From positions 1-54,706 of IMG/VR virus record IMGVR_UViG_3300011269_000005: 54,706 bases of DNA; one strand, written 5' to 3'. Source of the DNA: a virus. A program made the translations under genes and the position numbers. Below the pieces are notes generated by a model, which saw only the letters and a program-made list of their open reading frames with translations, did no database searches and was not told where the DNA came from. This document shows positions 8,294 through 15,772 of this stretch, one piece after another (the stretch's first letter is position 1; every line of letters begins with the position of its first letter).

Positions 8294-9022
8294 CTAGCGA
8301 ACCGAACGTACACGCTGATCTACCGGCTTGCGGCGGCGGGCTCGTCGTGAATGCGGCGTCTCAATTAATGCTCGGCCTGTCCTATTATGTGCGAATCCAA
8401 GATATTGAGCCGGGAATACCTGCTGCCAACCATGCCCTGGATCCCAAGTCGCCTGATAGGCTCCAGGTAGCATCGCCGCCGGATTCCACGGCCCACTCAG
8501 TTTGCGCATCAGATCCCAGGGACCTTTACTTCCCGGCACAAAATACGCTGGCAATACGAAGTTGCTGAGCATCATCCCGTGCTTGATCTGCCCTTGAGTG
8601 TCGTCCTCGACTGGGTCGCATGCCTCGTAGGCCAGAAACAGCGCGTTCGGCAGATCCGACCATTGTGCGGTCTGGTCGATATATGGGTCGCCGAGCATTT
8701 CGAGAATCTCATGGCTGATGGTCACGGAGGGCTTCATCCCCGCATCAAGGGTCGTCTTGGCGAAGGCGAAACCGATAGGTCCGCCGCCTGAACCGGTCTC
8801 ATGAAAACCTGCTGCTCCGGCAACTGTGGAATCGTCCGCTATAACAAATTGCCATGACGCGGGATTCATCTTCTGGTCTTTCGAGACGAATTTAAATCCG
8901 ATGAGTTCCGTATCCCAATACCTTGCAAAATCTTGATTTGCTTGGGCCGCAACGGCGCTCATGACTGCTGCGACTTGCGCATCAGTCATCACGGTGGATA
9001 TGTTCTGGTACTGGATAATCAT
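8294..9022 (-). CDS. Zincin-like putative metallopeptidase (HEXXE)
   Basis: 242 aa. Residues ~100-113 read VTISHEILEMLGDP: an HExxE centre followed ~25 residues later by AYEACDPVEDD, supplying further acidic ligands. I recall similar proteins with SHE-LEML-DP and SNFVLPAWF blocks in other phages and bacteria, usually unannotated; here SNFVLPAYF is present. A zinc peptidase acting on a cell-envelope or virion substrate is an inference from the motif. The C-terminal ~25 residues are Arg-rich. The gene begins directly after the TGA of the small anchored protein upstream and is followed by another anchored protein. Confidence 0.55.
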   Translation of the reverse strand: MIIQYQNISTVMTDAQVAAVMSAVAAQANQDFARYWDTELIGFKFVSKDQKMNPASWQFVIADDSTVAGAAGFHETGSGGGPIGFAFAKTTLDAGMKPSVTISHEILEMLGDPYIDQTAQWSDLPNALFLAYEACDPVEDDTQGQIKHGMMLSNFVLPAYFVPGSKGPWDLMRKLSGPWNPAAMLPGAYQATWDPGHGWQQVFPAQYLGFAHNRTGRALIETPHSRRARRRKPVDQRVRSVR

Positions 9023-9286
9023 TCAGTTCCCTCCGCCGCCTATGTAACATCCAGGCAAGACGATCAACGCGGGCACTGGCGTAGCGCCTGGGCTGGGACT
9101 CGCTACTGGAGTCGGTTGCGCTGCAAGAAGGGCGCTGCGAGCCTGTTGACATTCTCCTGGATTCAAGAACCCGCCTGGCGGTCCCTCGAAATAAACCCCG
9201 TCCACGTTGTTCAGGGGATTCTCGACGATAAAGAAGTATCCAGCCAGGATGATTCCGACTAAGAGTTTTGCCCAGTGCCGTTTCAT
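9023..9286 (-). CDS. Small membrane-anchored protein with Pro/Ser-rich tail (87 aa)
   Basis: ATG 9286 chosen: it makes an ATGA overlap with the glycosyltransferase stop and has GGAG upstream. KLLVGIILAGYFFIV is a single transmembrane segment; the C-terminal half is Pro/Ala/Ser/Thr-rich and ends CYIGGGGN. Resembles spanin- or anchor-like peptides in layout but no family is recognised. Confidence 0.55.
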   Translation of the reverse strand: MKRHWAKLLVGIILAGYFFIVENPLNNVDGVYFEGPPGGFLNPGECQQARSALLAAQPTPVASPSPGATPVPALIVLPGCYIGGGGN

Positions 9287-10365
9287 CGCATCTCCATCAG
9301 CGCGGTCGGCCATGCTCGCTTAGACTCCTCATCGAAGCGCTGTAGACCGTGGTAATTGTGATTGTGCAGGTGATCTTCCTGTCGCCGGCCCGACCAGGCA
9401 ATATTCATCTTGCTGATGATATCGACTGTGCTGGTGGGATCGGCCTGAAACATTCTGGCCACCCATGAGACTTCAGGCGATACAACGACGGGCACATTTG
9501 CAATCACGAAATCGGCGCTAACGATGTTGAAAGTCTCGCTGAAGGAGACCTGCATTCCAAGGTCCATCAGCCGGACTAAGGACATGAATTCGCTACGGTC
9601 CAGCCAGGGATGACCGACGAGCGTGTGCGGCGGTTTTACGTTCGCGAATAATGCGCGCAGATTCTTCAGTACCTGGGCTCCGTTCATCTCGATTCGATCC
9701 GAATTGATGTGGAATCGGATCGTGAAGCCCCGTGCGTTCGCCCAATCGATTGCGGCACAGGCCTGAGTGAGTTGGTTCTTCATAGGCCGGATCGCCCCGA
9801 AGCATCCAATGTCCACTACATCATCCGCCGGCAATCCCTTACGCGGTTCCAGCGGCGCGAGCGGGTAATAGTTCGGCGTGTAGGGGATATGAACACCAAA
9901 GATCCGTCGAAAATCGGTTTGTGCCCGCAAGGAATTAGCCGATACCGTGACATGGGCCAATTTCGAGTACGCGAATAGCCATTCCATCGCATTTCCCTCG
10001 TTCGCAAGGAAGGGCAATTCACTGTGCATGCGGACATTCCATCGGATATCAGGGTGCAATCGAGTCAGTAGGGCTAGCTTGGCCGGTCGGACCCATAGGG
10101 CCTCCAAGATAGCGTGTGTCGGTCTGGATGCCGTAACGGCGCGGTCTATCTCGTTGTCATCCTGTATACGCTCGAATGCCGCCTCGATGCCGAGGCTCTG
10201 GAGCATATCGGTAACGTAGTTGACCGAATTTCGCAGCCCGGTCCAATTGGTATTAGGCCAGCCTCGCGGCTGCGGGTGTGGTGGATGCGGAGGATGAGGG
10301 TGGTGGTGCGGGTCGTAGTAATCGCCACGTTTCTTGAGCAGAAACAGAACCTTAACAGGCTTCAA
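9283..10365 (-). CDS. Glycosyltransferase-like protein (GT-B fold, GT4-like)
   Basis: 360 aa from TTG 10365; a stop lies three codons upstream and no ATG occurs in the first 50 residues. GGAG precedes by 11 nt. An N-terminal strand VKVLFLLKKRG is followed by a His/Pro-rich loop. DIGCFGAIRPMKNQLTQA matches the inter-domain 'G-(F)-G-R-x-K-N' region of GT-B enzymes. The C-terminal domain holds SFSETFNIVSADFVIANVPVVV, the position where family members carry the ExFG-x-x-x-EA donor-sugar motif (here a weak match). Likely modifies a surface glycan, virion or DNA; the substrate cannot be read from sequence. Confidence 0.65.
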   Translation of the reverse strand: MKPVKVLFLLKKRGDYYDPHHHPHPPHPPHPQPRGWPNTNWTGLRNSVNYVTDMLQSLGIEAAFERIQDDNEIDRAVTASRPTHAILEALWVRPAKLALLTRLHPDIRWNVRMHSELPFLANEGNAMEWLFAYSKLAHVTVSANSLRAQTDFRRIFGVHIPYTPNYYPLAPLEPRKGLPADDVVDIGCFGAIRPMKNQLTQACAAIDWANARGFTIRFHINSDRIEMNGAQVLKNLRALFANVKPPHTLVGHPWLDRSEFMSLVRLMDLGMQVSFSETFNIVSADFVIANVPVVVSPEVSWVARMFQADPTSTVDIISKMNIAWSGRRQEDHLHNHNYHGLQRFDEESKRAWPTALMEMR

Positions 10366-10371
10366 CGGATT

Positions 10372-11292
10372 CTATGCTCCCTGCGCTCCGATGCGAATCA
10401 GCCGATCCCATTCCTGTCGTTCCGGGCCGCCTGGATTCGCGATGACCTTGCCGGACCATTCCTTATCGAGTTTGAGCATATCCAAACGGGCGCGCGCCGC
10501 CGCCGGGCTCATATCGAAACCGTTGCGCCCACCGTCCACGAATTTGTCCTCGACGCCGGCTTTTTCGCCGATCATCGCGAACAGTTTCATGAAGGCAGAG
10601 GTGCCGATAGCGTCTTCGACCTTGCCGAGAATTTCGCTGGCTTTCTCACCCGCAATCTTTTCGCCGACCAGGGGAACAACGAATTCGCGCACGGCGCGGC
10701 GCGCTAGCTCCTGTTTCTGATTGAAGACCTCGCCCGGCCATTCTTTGTGCAGGGTCTCCATGTCGAGCTGTTCCTGCTGTTCTTGCGCGCGGTCTTGCGC
10801 AGCCACGGCTTCATTCATATAGCTATTCCAGCCGTTGGCGATCACGTCGACTTGGCGCTGGTTGAGGCCGGCTATGTGGAGAAGCGGTGCCATCTTGCCC
10901 GCGAATTCTTCGCCGCCTTCGACTGTGGGGAGCTTGTAATCAGCCGCCGTCTTCGGTCGGCCGAGACGATCATATACAGCGGCAATCTCTTCGGGCTTGG
11001 CAACGCCGAAATCTTTGGGCACCCGGAGCAGGTCCTCCTTGGGTACACCAATGAGCTTCTGCGCCTCCCGAGCGTCACGCGCGGCGGCCTCGGGATCCTT
11101 CCAATGATTCAGCTCGGCATAGCCCTTAAGGTCCTTATCCGTAAACGTCGAGTACCAAGGCTCAGTGCCAGAGCTTGGTGCCGGCTGCTGCGTCGAGGAT
11201 GCTGCCGATGGTTGAGAAGCCTGCGACGGTGCTGGCGCTCCCGCTGCAGGATCCGTTATCGCTGCCGTGCCAGATGTTGGCGCTCCTGCCAT
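10372..11292 (-). CDS. Scaffolding/head assembly protein
   Basis: 306 aa. A disordered Ala/Pro/Ser/Gln-rich start is followed by WYSTFTDKDLKGYAELNHWK, ALxxR-AQKLIGVPKEDLLRVP and YDRLGRPKTAADYKLP, a pattern I associate with scaffold-like proteins next to podovirus capsid genes. The rest is helical and charged (coiled-coil-like), ending GPERQEWDRL. ATG 11292 has GGGAGA six bases upstream. The gene is expected next to the capsid gene but here it is separated from it by ~5 kb of accessory genes. Confidence 0.75.
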   Translation of the reverse strand: MAGAPTSGTAAITDPAAGAPAPSQASQPSAASSTQQPAPSSGTEPWYSTFTDKDLKGYAELNHWKDPEAAARDAREAQKLIGVPKEDLLRVPKDFGVAKPEEIAAVYDRLGRPKTAADYKLPTVEGGEEFAGKMAPLLHIAGLNQRQVDVIANGWNSYMNEAVAAQDRAQEQQEQLDMETLHKEWPGEVFNQKQELARRAVREFVVPLVGEKIAGEKASEILGKVEDAIGTSAFMKLFAMIGEKAGVEDKFVDGGRNGFDMSPAAARARLDMLKLDKEWSGKVIANPGGPERQEWDRLIRIGAQGA

Positions 11293-11386
11293 TGTCTTTC
11301 TCCCATATTTTGCCGTCGCGAAATAGAATTAGCCAGCCCCATGTTTCGGGCCAAACGGCTTGTATGCCAAAGTCAACGAATCTCAT
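11162..11386 (-). CDS. Overlapping ORF across the scaffold start (74 aa)
   Basis: Begins at ATG 11386 in an ATGA overlap with the upstream gene. The first 32 residues (MRFVDFGIQAVWPETWGWLI, LFRDGKIWEKDN) lie before the scaffold start; the remaining ~42 are encoded out of frame over the low-complexity N-terminus of the scaffold. The Trp-rich start and coupled initiation argue for translation; the overlapping tail looks unconstrained. Could be a real short gene whose stop was lost. Confidence 0.4.
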   Translation of the reverse strand: MRFVDFGIQAVWPETWGWLILFRDGKIWEKDNGRSANIWHGSDNGSCSGSASTVAGFSTIGSILDAAAGTKLWH

Positions 11387-11796
11387 TGAGTCGGGCCACC
11401 ACCGGCGGGCGTGTTGTATGCGGCCTTACCTGGATGAGTGCTCATAAAATGCGGGTCGCGGGCGTTCAGTAGGAATTGCTTATAGGCGTTGACTAAAGCT
11501 TCGTTGGCTACCCCGCCGGTCTTCAGCGCGAGGGCCTTGACCGTTGCGATATCGCTCGGAGCCCATGCGTCGCCTTCCGAGGTGCCGCCGCGTCCCTGAA
11601 GAATAGATTTCATATCGGCAAGCTGAGTCGGCAGTCCGATATCGACCCAAGGTTTCGCGGTCGCCGGATTGATATAATTCTGATCGCCTTTGGGATCTTT
11701 GATGAGCCATTGATCGCGTTTACTTTGATCCACCACCTTGAAATCAAAGCGCGGATCGTCCGTGTAGGGGAACGAGAGATTCGAGGATTGCGGCAT
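11383..11796 (-). CDS. Hypothetical protein (137 aa)
   Basis: Soluble protein opening MPQSSNLSFPYTDDPRFDFK, with WLIKDPKGDQNYINPATAKPW and a helical C-terminal half. In many phages a protein of this size lies between Bbp19-like and scaffold genes. No function recognised. Confidence 0.6.
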   Translation of the reverse strand: MPQSSNLSFPYTDDPRFDFKVVDQSKRDQWLIKDPKGDQNYINPATAKPWVDIGLPTQLADMKSILQGRGGTSEGDAWAPSDIATVKALALKTGGVANEALVNAYKQFLLNARDPHFMSTHPGKAAYNTPAGGGPTQ

Positions 11797-11801
11797 GTTT
11801 G

Positions 11802-12149
11802 TTATGCGTCGAGCGGTTGTTGCATCCGCGATCTTAAATCCCGTTGGAATACGCGATCCGTTTCGATCAATTCGTCTTCGCTCACGTTAAGATAGAAATA
11901 GAATTGCTGCCACACTTCCTGACGTCCAGCGGCTGCCGCAGTCGCAAGCGCATCGACCTTACCCGCGCGATCAAATCGTAGAGTTGAAATATCAGCGCCA
12001 CAAAAAGCCCGCAAGTGACCAAGGACAAGAGCAGCATCCATACTTGGGCGTCCAGTGTCATCAAGTAGCAACCTCCGAAAAGCAATGCTCAATCCACGGT
12101 CGCGACGGACAACGCCTAGCCGATTCCAGAGATGCTCGATGATATTCAT
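11802..12149 (-). CDS. Bbp19-like phage protein
   Basis: 115 aa. The block ALVLGHLRAFCGADISTLRFDRAGKVDALATAAAAGRQEVWQQFYFYLNVSEDEL matches the Bbp19-like domain (named from Bordetella phage BPP-1), recognised by DLR-FCG, the D-x-x-x-x-A-x-x-x-G-R-x-E-V stretch and a terminal L-(N/D)-x-D helix. It normally sits close to portal and scaffold genes, as here. Role unproven. ATGA overlap with the upstream 69-aa gene. Confidence 0.75.
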   Translation of the reverse strand: MNIIEHLWNRLGVVRRDRGLSIAFRRLLLDDTGRPSMDAALVLGHLRAFCGADISTLRFDRAGKVDALATAAAAGRQEVWQQFYFYLNVSEDELIETDRVFQRDLRSRMQQPLDA

Positions 12150-12355
12150 CCCTTACTGTTCTGAGTGAGACACTTCTGAATCTCTCCCGCTACTCCCGGT
12201 GTTAGGCTAAGCTCGCCCTTAAGAATGCGCTCAATATGACGATTCGCTACGCCTAGATTCGTCCATTGGGTCGCACCGGCTTCATCACCTGCGGCCTCGG
12301 CCTTAAGTTGGATGGCGTTGCGTTCAGCGATGTAGTCGTCTATGGTTTTTCTCAT
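12146..12355 (-). CDS. Small hypothetical protein (69 aa)
   Basis: MRKTIDDYIAERNAIQLKAE start, helical and charged. It is coupled upstream to a small membrane peptide (ATGA at 12352-12355) and downstream to the Bbp19-like gene (ATGA). Not recognised. Confidence 0.6.
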   Translation of the reverse strand: MRKTIDDYIAERNAIQLKAEAAGDEAGATQWTNLGVANRHIERILKGELSLTPGVAGEIQKCLTQNSKG

Positions 12356-12453
12356 CTGAGCCAGCCGAGCCCAATTGCGACTATCTGGACTACCAAGATG
12401 ACGAGGAGGGCTGTAAGGCAGATGTCGTAGAGCACGTACTTAATCGTTCGCAC
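12352..12453 (-). CDS. Single-span membrane peptide (33 aa), GTG start
   Basis: From GTG 12453: RTIKYVLYDICLTALLVILV continues to VQIVAIGLGWLR. One strong transmembrane helix follows a basic start. The stop is ATGA-coupled to the next gene; the 5' end overlaps the previous 33-aa gene. Possible holin-like or membrane accessory peptide; function unknown. Confidence 0.5.
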   Translation of the reverse strand: MRTIKYVLYDICLTALLVILVVQIVAIGLGWLR

Positions 12454-12541
12454 GCCTAATGATGTAAGCCCTTCGCACCCAGCGTTTCATACTTTCGTTA
12501 GCCCGCGCTTTCTGTTCGGGACTCGCATCGCTGTTAGCCAT
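12440..12541 (-). CDS. Small basic peptide (33 aa)
   Basis: MANSDASPEQKARANESMKR then a basic tail. Overlaps the end of the preceding gene by eight bases and the start of the following membrane peptide. Not recognised. Confidence 0.4.
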   Translation of the reverse strand: MANSDASPEQKARANESMKRWVRRAYIIRRAND

Positions 12542-12725
12542 GATGAAGACCTTTGAGAAAGCGGGCGAAGACGGCGCGCTTCTTTGTCGTCGGATTGCTT
12601 GAATGCGCAGCCGCGGTTAGTTTCGCCGCTGGTATCTTCTGTCCTTCCGGCACGCCCAGGGATCGGTGGAGCGCCCCCTTGCTCCCAGGTTTGGATAGCG
12701 CTTCTTGGATAAAATGCTTTGCCAT
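12534..12725 (-). CDS. Conserved small phage protein (63 aa)
   Basis: MAKHFIQEALSKPGSKGALH, then RSLGVPEGQKIPAAKLTAAA, is a small-protein signature I recall from many phages near head genes. Function unknown. It starts 17 bases from the divergent HNH gene, on the opposite strand. Confidence 0.72.
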   Translation of the reverse strand: MAKHFIQEALSKPGSKGALHRSLGVPEGQKIPAAKLTAAAHSSNPTTKKRAVFARFLKGLHHG

Positions 12726-12741
12726 GCTAATATGTCATCCT

Positions 12742-13290
12742 ATGGAATGTGGATGTGGGTGCGGTCAACAGCCACTCTATCCCGGCGCTCGCTTCGTTCA
12801 TGGCCATCACCTGAGGCTTCCGCAGTATCAGCGCAAGCCGCTCGTACGCGAAGCGAAGAGCTGCGAGCAGTGCGGTCGCGCCTATATGCCCAAAAAGCGC
12901 AGTTCCTATCGACAAGCCAGATTCTGCTCGCGGCCCTGTGCCAAGGAATCGCAGATAATTCGCGCGAAGAATTGCCTGAACTGTGGAAAGCGTTTTCTGG
13001 ATAATAACGGACACAGCCTGAATTGTTCGCGCGAGTGCCGCGCGGAATGGGCGCTCAAGCAGCAGAAAGCTGGAAACTACCGGCACAACGCGTGGAGGGT
13101 TTTCGAACGCCGGTGTGCCGACTGCGGATTCGATCGTGTGCCAGAGATTGTCTTGATCCACCATATCGATGAGGATCGACAAAATGGCGCGATCTCCAAC
13201 CTCATTCCGGTTTGCCCAACTTGTCACGCAATCCGCCATTTTAATTCCAGCGGTAGCGCTAAGCTCCCATCCTATCGGTATGTTGGATGA
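12742..13290 (+). CDS. HNH endonuclease with N-terminal zinc knuckles, opposite strand
   Basis: 182 aa from ATG 12742 (MECGCGCG); ATG 12724 would add six residues. An N-terminal CGCGCGQQP..RFVHGHHLRL region, then two CxxC-type knuckles (CEQCGRAY, CLNCGKRF), then a CADCG...IHHIDEDRQNGAISNLIPVCPTCHAIRH block with HH, N and H of an HNH site. It is the only gene on the plus strand in a ~5-kb minus-strand stretch, which fits a mobile homing nuclease inserted between structural genes. Confidence 0.85.
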   Translation: MECGCGCGQQPLYPGARFVHGHHLRLPQYQRKPLVREAKSCEQCGRAYMPKKRSSYRQARFCSRPCAKESQIIRAKNCLNCGKRFLDNNGHSLNCSRECRAEWALKQQKAGNYRHNAWRVFERRCADCGFDRVPEIVLIHHIDEDRQNGAISNLIPVCPTCHAIRHFNSSGSAKLPSYRYVG

Positions 13291-13302
13291 ACTTCTCAGC
13301 CA

Positions 13303-13626
13303 TTAGCTTAGTTTATCCAGCCAGTCGGCTATCTGTTCGCGCGTCCAACGATGTGCATCATTGAGATGAGGCAGAACCGTGGCAATGGAGGCATCGCGCT
13401 GGCAATCGCATGGATAGGGAAGGGACACTTTCCAATCATCCGATTCTGCATGGTATCCACCAAGCATGGCTGCCCGGCCTACGCAGGCGGATCCGCCGCC
13501 GTAACTGTAGGTGTTGAAAGCTTGGGCTGGCGCTAACTCACAGCCGCGCCGTATCGCACTCGCTAGCCGTTGATATAGTGAGGTATCCGACTTGAGGATG
13601 ATCCATTCTTTGTCAGCTAGGAACAT
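13303..13626 (-). CDS. Conserved phage protein with HLNDAHRWTREQIADWL end (107 aa)
   Basis: C-terminus LPHLNDAHRWTREQIADWLD is a recurrent motif in small phage proteins; CDCQ upstream suggests a metal-binding turn. It starts inside the 3' end of the upstream gene (14-bp overlap). Function unknown. Confidence 0.7.
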   Translation of the reverse strand: MFLADKEWIILKSDTSLYQRLASAIRRGCELAPAQAFNTYSYGGGSACVGRAAMLGGYHAESDDWKVSLPYPCDCQRDASIATVLPHLNDAHRWTREQIADWLDKLS

Positions 13627-13861
13627 TCGACGCCTCCCTCAGTTTAGATGCTGCTTCGTTAGCTTGGGCCTCGCCTATACACACCGGGCATTCCAGCAGC
13701 CGCTTACCCGCGAGCATATGCGTCGTGTGCAATTGAAGTTCGAGCAGTCGGATAATGTTCGCGGCAAAGTCTCGCAGAGTCTTGTCGTAACCGTCCTGCC
13801 GTGCCTTCAGTGCGGCGACTTCAAGATTGGGCGGTGGTACATGCTGATGATGATTGCTCAT
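13613..13861 (-). CDS. Hypothetical helical protein (82 aa)
   Basis: MSNHHQHVPPPNLEVAALKA start, helical middle, CPVC pair near residues 61-64. ATGA overlap with the upstream 115-aa gene. Not recognised. Confidence 0.55.
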   Translation of the reverse strand: MSNHHQHVPPPNLEVAALKARQDGYDKTLRDFAANIIRLLELQLHTTHMLAGKRLLECPVCIGEAQANEAASKLREASNVPS

Positions 13862-14205
13862 TTCGGATCGCCCTCCCCCATCTCCATGCAGGCCATCTGA
13901 GCGACGCGGGCTTCAAGTTCCTTGATGCGAGCCTCGACCGGACGCCAGCCGGGACGCAAGTCGTCAAGCTCCTCGGCGTAGAAACCCTCATTCAAGATTC
14001 GATAATACTGATACTCTTCTGGACGATGGGCCTTTGCGTACGCGAGCCATGCCTCATCCCAGACCGCGCGGTCCACAGTTGCCCCAGGGGCACCACATAT
14101 AGGCACCCGCAACTTGGATCGCTCGATAACGGTAGCGCGCCAAGCCAATTCAGCGGCCTTACGTTTCGCTTGTTCAGATTCCCGTTGCTCTTGCGCCGCG
14201 CTCAT
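13858..14205 (-). CDS. Hypothetical charged protein (115 aa)
   Basis: Helical N-terminus rich in A/E/K/R (SAAQEQRESEQAKRKAAELA), a central WRATVIERSKLRVPICG stretch and a coiled-coil-like end. ATGA-coupled on both sides. Not recognised. Confidence 0.55.
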   Translation of the reverse strand: MSAAQEQRESEQAKRKAAELAWRATVIERSKLRVPICGAPGATVDRAVWDEAWLAYAKAHRPEEYQYYRILNEGFYAEELDDLRPGWRPVEARIKELEARVAQMACMEMGEGDPK

Positions 14206-14354
14206 TTCGTCCGGCCCTTGCGTTTTACCTTCAGGAACTTCGCCATTAGCTTCTTATCGTCGGCGTCATTGTCCGCATTCTTGAGACGGCTCATCAGGCT
14301 GCCCCGGTCATCCGCATCGGGCTCGGCATGAATCAGCTTTGCGCCCTTAGCCAT
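14202..14354 (-). CDS. Small charged protein (50 aa)
   Basis: MAKGAKLIHAEPDADDRGSL then Lys-rich C-terminus (FLKVKRKGRTK). The stop overlaps the next start (ATGA) and the start overlaps the end of the preceding gene. Not recognised. Confidence 0.5.
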   Translation of the reverse strand: MAKGAKLIHAEPDADDRGSLMSRLKNADNDADDKKLMAKFLKVKRKGRTK

Positions 14355-14517
14355 TATTCAGCTTGTCCGCCTCCGTCCAGGCGCGCTTCCCGATCAATTC
14401 CATGAAATGCTTATTGCAGCAGAAGCGCACCTTGGTCTTCTCATCCTTGACATAGATGACCCGCCAAGACGGGGCAACCAGGCATCCGTATTTCTCGCAA
14501 TGTGCCGGATTAGCCAT
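14347..14517 (-). CDS. Small putative zinc-binding protein (56 aa)
   Basis: MANPAHCEKYGCLVAP start; C7, C12, C34, C35 and H38 could bind a metal. Overlaps its neighbours by eight bases on each side. Not recognised. Confidence 0.55.
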   Translation of the reverse strand: MANPAHCEKYGCLVAPSWRVIYVKDEKTKVRFCCNKHFMELIGKRAWTEADKLNNG

Positions 14518-14674
14518 TCTTGTGCCCGCGGTTATATACGCTGGATTCCCCCATGGCCTTTGCGAATTTGGGATTGGAATTCACGGAACCGTAGAACACG
14601 TTCTTGCCTTTGGAGACCCCATACCGTTTCAGGAATTTACTCATTACCGTCTTGCCCGCAGCCGTCTGAGGCAT
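14510..14674 (-). CDS. Conserved small phage protein (54 aa)
   Basis: SKFLKRYGVSKGKNVFYGSV-N resembles a recurrent small phage protein (KGK-VFYAS-NKG). Ends with a basic tail. Just upstream of a Cys-rich gene stop. Function unknown. Confidence 0.6.
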   Translation of the reverse strand: MPQTAAGKTVMSKFLKRYGVSKGKNVFYGSVNSNPKFAKAMGESSVYNRGHKNG

Positions 14675-14675
14675 C

Positions 14676-14975
14676 TCAGTTCCCTCCGATGATCGTCGGC
14701 ATGTCCAACCGCTTAATCGATGTCACCACTCCCGACTTATGGGATAGCATCGCGTCCTTGCGCTTGCGCAGCCAGCCATTGAAAACTGAGGTAAACGCGA
14801 AGGCGGTCTTTGCCGGCAGCTCGCCATCCTGCTCGATGCGTACCATCGTGTCGAGTATCACCGACGTGTAACAGTCTCGGCAGAGCGAGAAGCGCCGGTC
14901 AGGATGGTAGTAGTCCGCCTCGACCCGCGCCATCTTGTCGCAGCCCTTAATCGCGCATTGCGCCTGAACGATCAT
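14676..14975 (-). CDS. Putative zinc-ribbon protein (99 aa)
   Basis: C7 and C12 (CAIKGCDKMA), then C32 and C35 (LCRDCYTSV) form a plausible four-Cys zinc site; the rest is helical. ATGA overlap with the upstream gene. Function unknown. Confidence 0.6.
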   Translation of the reverse strand: MIVQAQCAIKGCDKMARVEADYYHPDRRFSLCRDCYTSVILDTMVRIEQDGELPAKTAFAFTSVFNGWLRKRKDAMLSHKSGVVTSIKRLDMPTIIGGN

Positions 14976-15223
14976 GAGATCTTCCGTACCGATTTCACTG
15001 CGCTCATCGGTATCTCATGGTAATGGTTCACGTTTCCACTGCTCCCATCGAGGGAACCGCCAATCGCGATCTTCGTCTTACTCCTCTTGAGCAGATAGCC
15101 AACCGAACGCATCACTGGCGCTTCTGCAAACATTTCGGCAACTTCATTTGCGGTACGCCAGCCACGGGCTGACATCGAATCCAGCCATTCGATTTCGACG
15201 ATCCGCTCTTTTCTTCTGCCCAT
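14972..15223 (-). CDS. Conserved phage protein with VEWLDS...SVGYLL motif (83 aa)
   Basis: Start ATG 15223, forming TAATG with the upstream stop; an ATG two codons earlier is possible. VEIEWLDSMSARGW..., SVGYLLKRSKTKIAI and HEIPMSAVKSVRKI follow the layout of a small family common in tailed phages. Function unknown. Confidence 0.65.
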   Translation of the reverse strand: MGRRKERIVEIEWLDSMSARGWRTANEVAEMFAEAPVMRSVGYLLKRSKTKIAIGGSLDGSSGNVNHYHEIPMSAVKSVRKIS

Positions 15224-15420
15224 TAGCACTTACACTGATCGGTGAGGTGCTTGCTCGCGTGTATCAGCATATCCGCGGCAGAGACCTTGCCCAGATTCGT
15301 CGACATCGAAAACTGCCCCGTCACGTCTGTGATGATCACTATAATGCCGTGCTGCGGATATTCATCCTTCACGGCTTCCATCGCGCTTTGGGAGGCTTGG
15401 GCTATTTCGGTAGGGTCCAT
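15223..15420 (-). CDS. Small hypothetical protein (65 aa)
   Basis: MDPTEIAQASQSAMEAVKDE helix followed by GIIVIITDVTG strand; ends DQCKC. TAATG overlaps at both ends. Not recognised. Confidence 0.55.
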   Translation of the reverse strand: MDPTEIAQASQSAMEAVKDEYPQHGIIVIITDVTGQFSMSTNLGKVSAADMLIHASKHLTDQCKC

Positions 15421-15590
15421 TATTCGTCTTTTAGATCCTCGATAAATCCTATGCGCAATTCTATCCCCGCGTTCGGCACCCTAGACAATGGACTTCTTAT
15501 TAACCACGGCAACCCGGATTGAAGACGAATCGGACCGCAGAATTCCTCCGTCAACTTCATGACTGCTTCCTGATATTCGGGCCAGGTCAT
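15420..15590 (-). CDS. Small hypothetical protein (56 aa)
   Basis: MTWPEYQEAVMKLTEEFCGP start and acidic end. Stop and start overlap with neighbours (TAATG; 4-bp overlap). Not recognised. Confidence 0.5.
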   Translation of the reverse strand: MTWPEYQEAVMKLTEEFCGPIRLQSGLPWLIRSPLSRVPNAGIELRIGFIEDLKDE

Positions 15591-15772
15591 TGCTCTACCT
15601 TAAGACCGATCGCTCTTATCCGCACCTCTATACAATACTCGCGGCCTGCATGCTCGAATTTGCCGATTCCGATGCGTTCATTATCGTCGGCCGGGTCTTG
15701 CGCTGTTTCGAGTTGGATCCGCATCGATGCTAATAATGCGTCATCTAAGAGGCTCGCCCACTCTACGACCAT
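15587..15772 (-). CDS. Small hypothetical protein (61 aa)
   Basis: MVVEWASLLDDALLASMRIQ then GREYCIEVRIRAIGLKVEQ. Starts in a TAATG overlap with the portal stop. Not recognised. Confidence 0.55.
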   Translation of the reverse strand: MVVEWASLLDDALLASMRIQLETAQDPADDNERIGIGKFEHAGREYCIEVRIRAIGLKVEQ

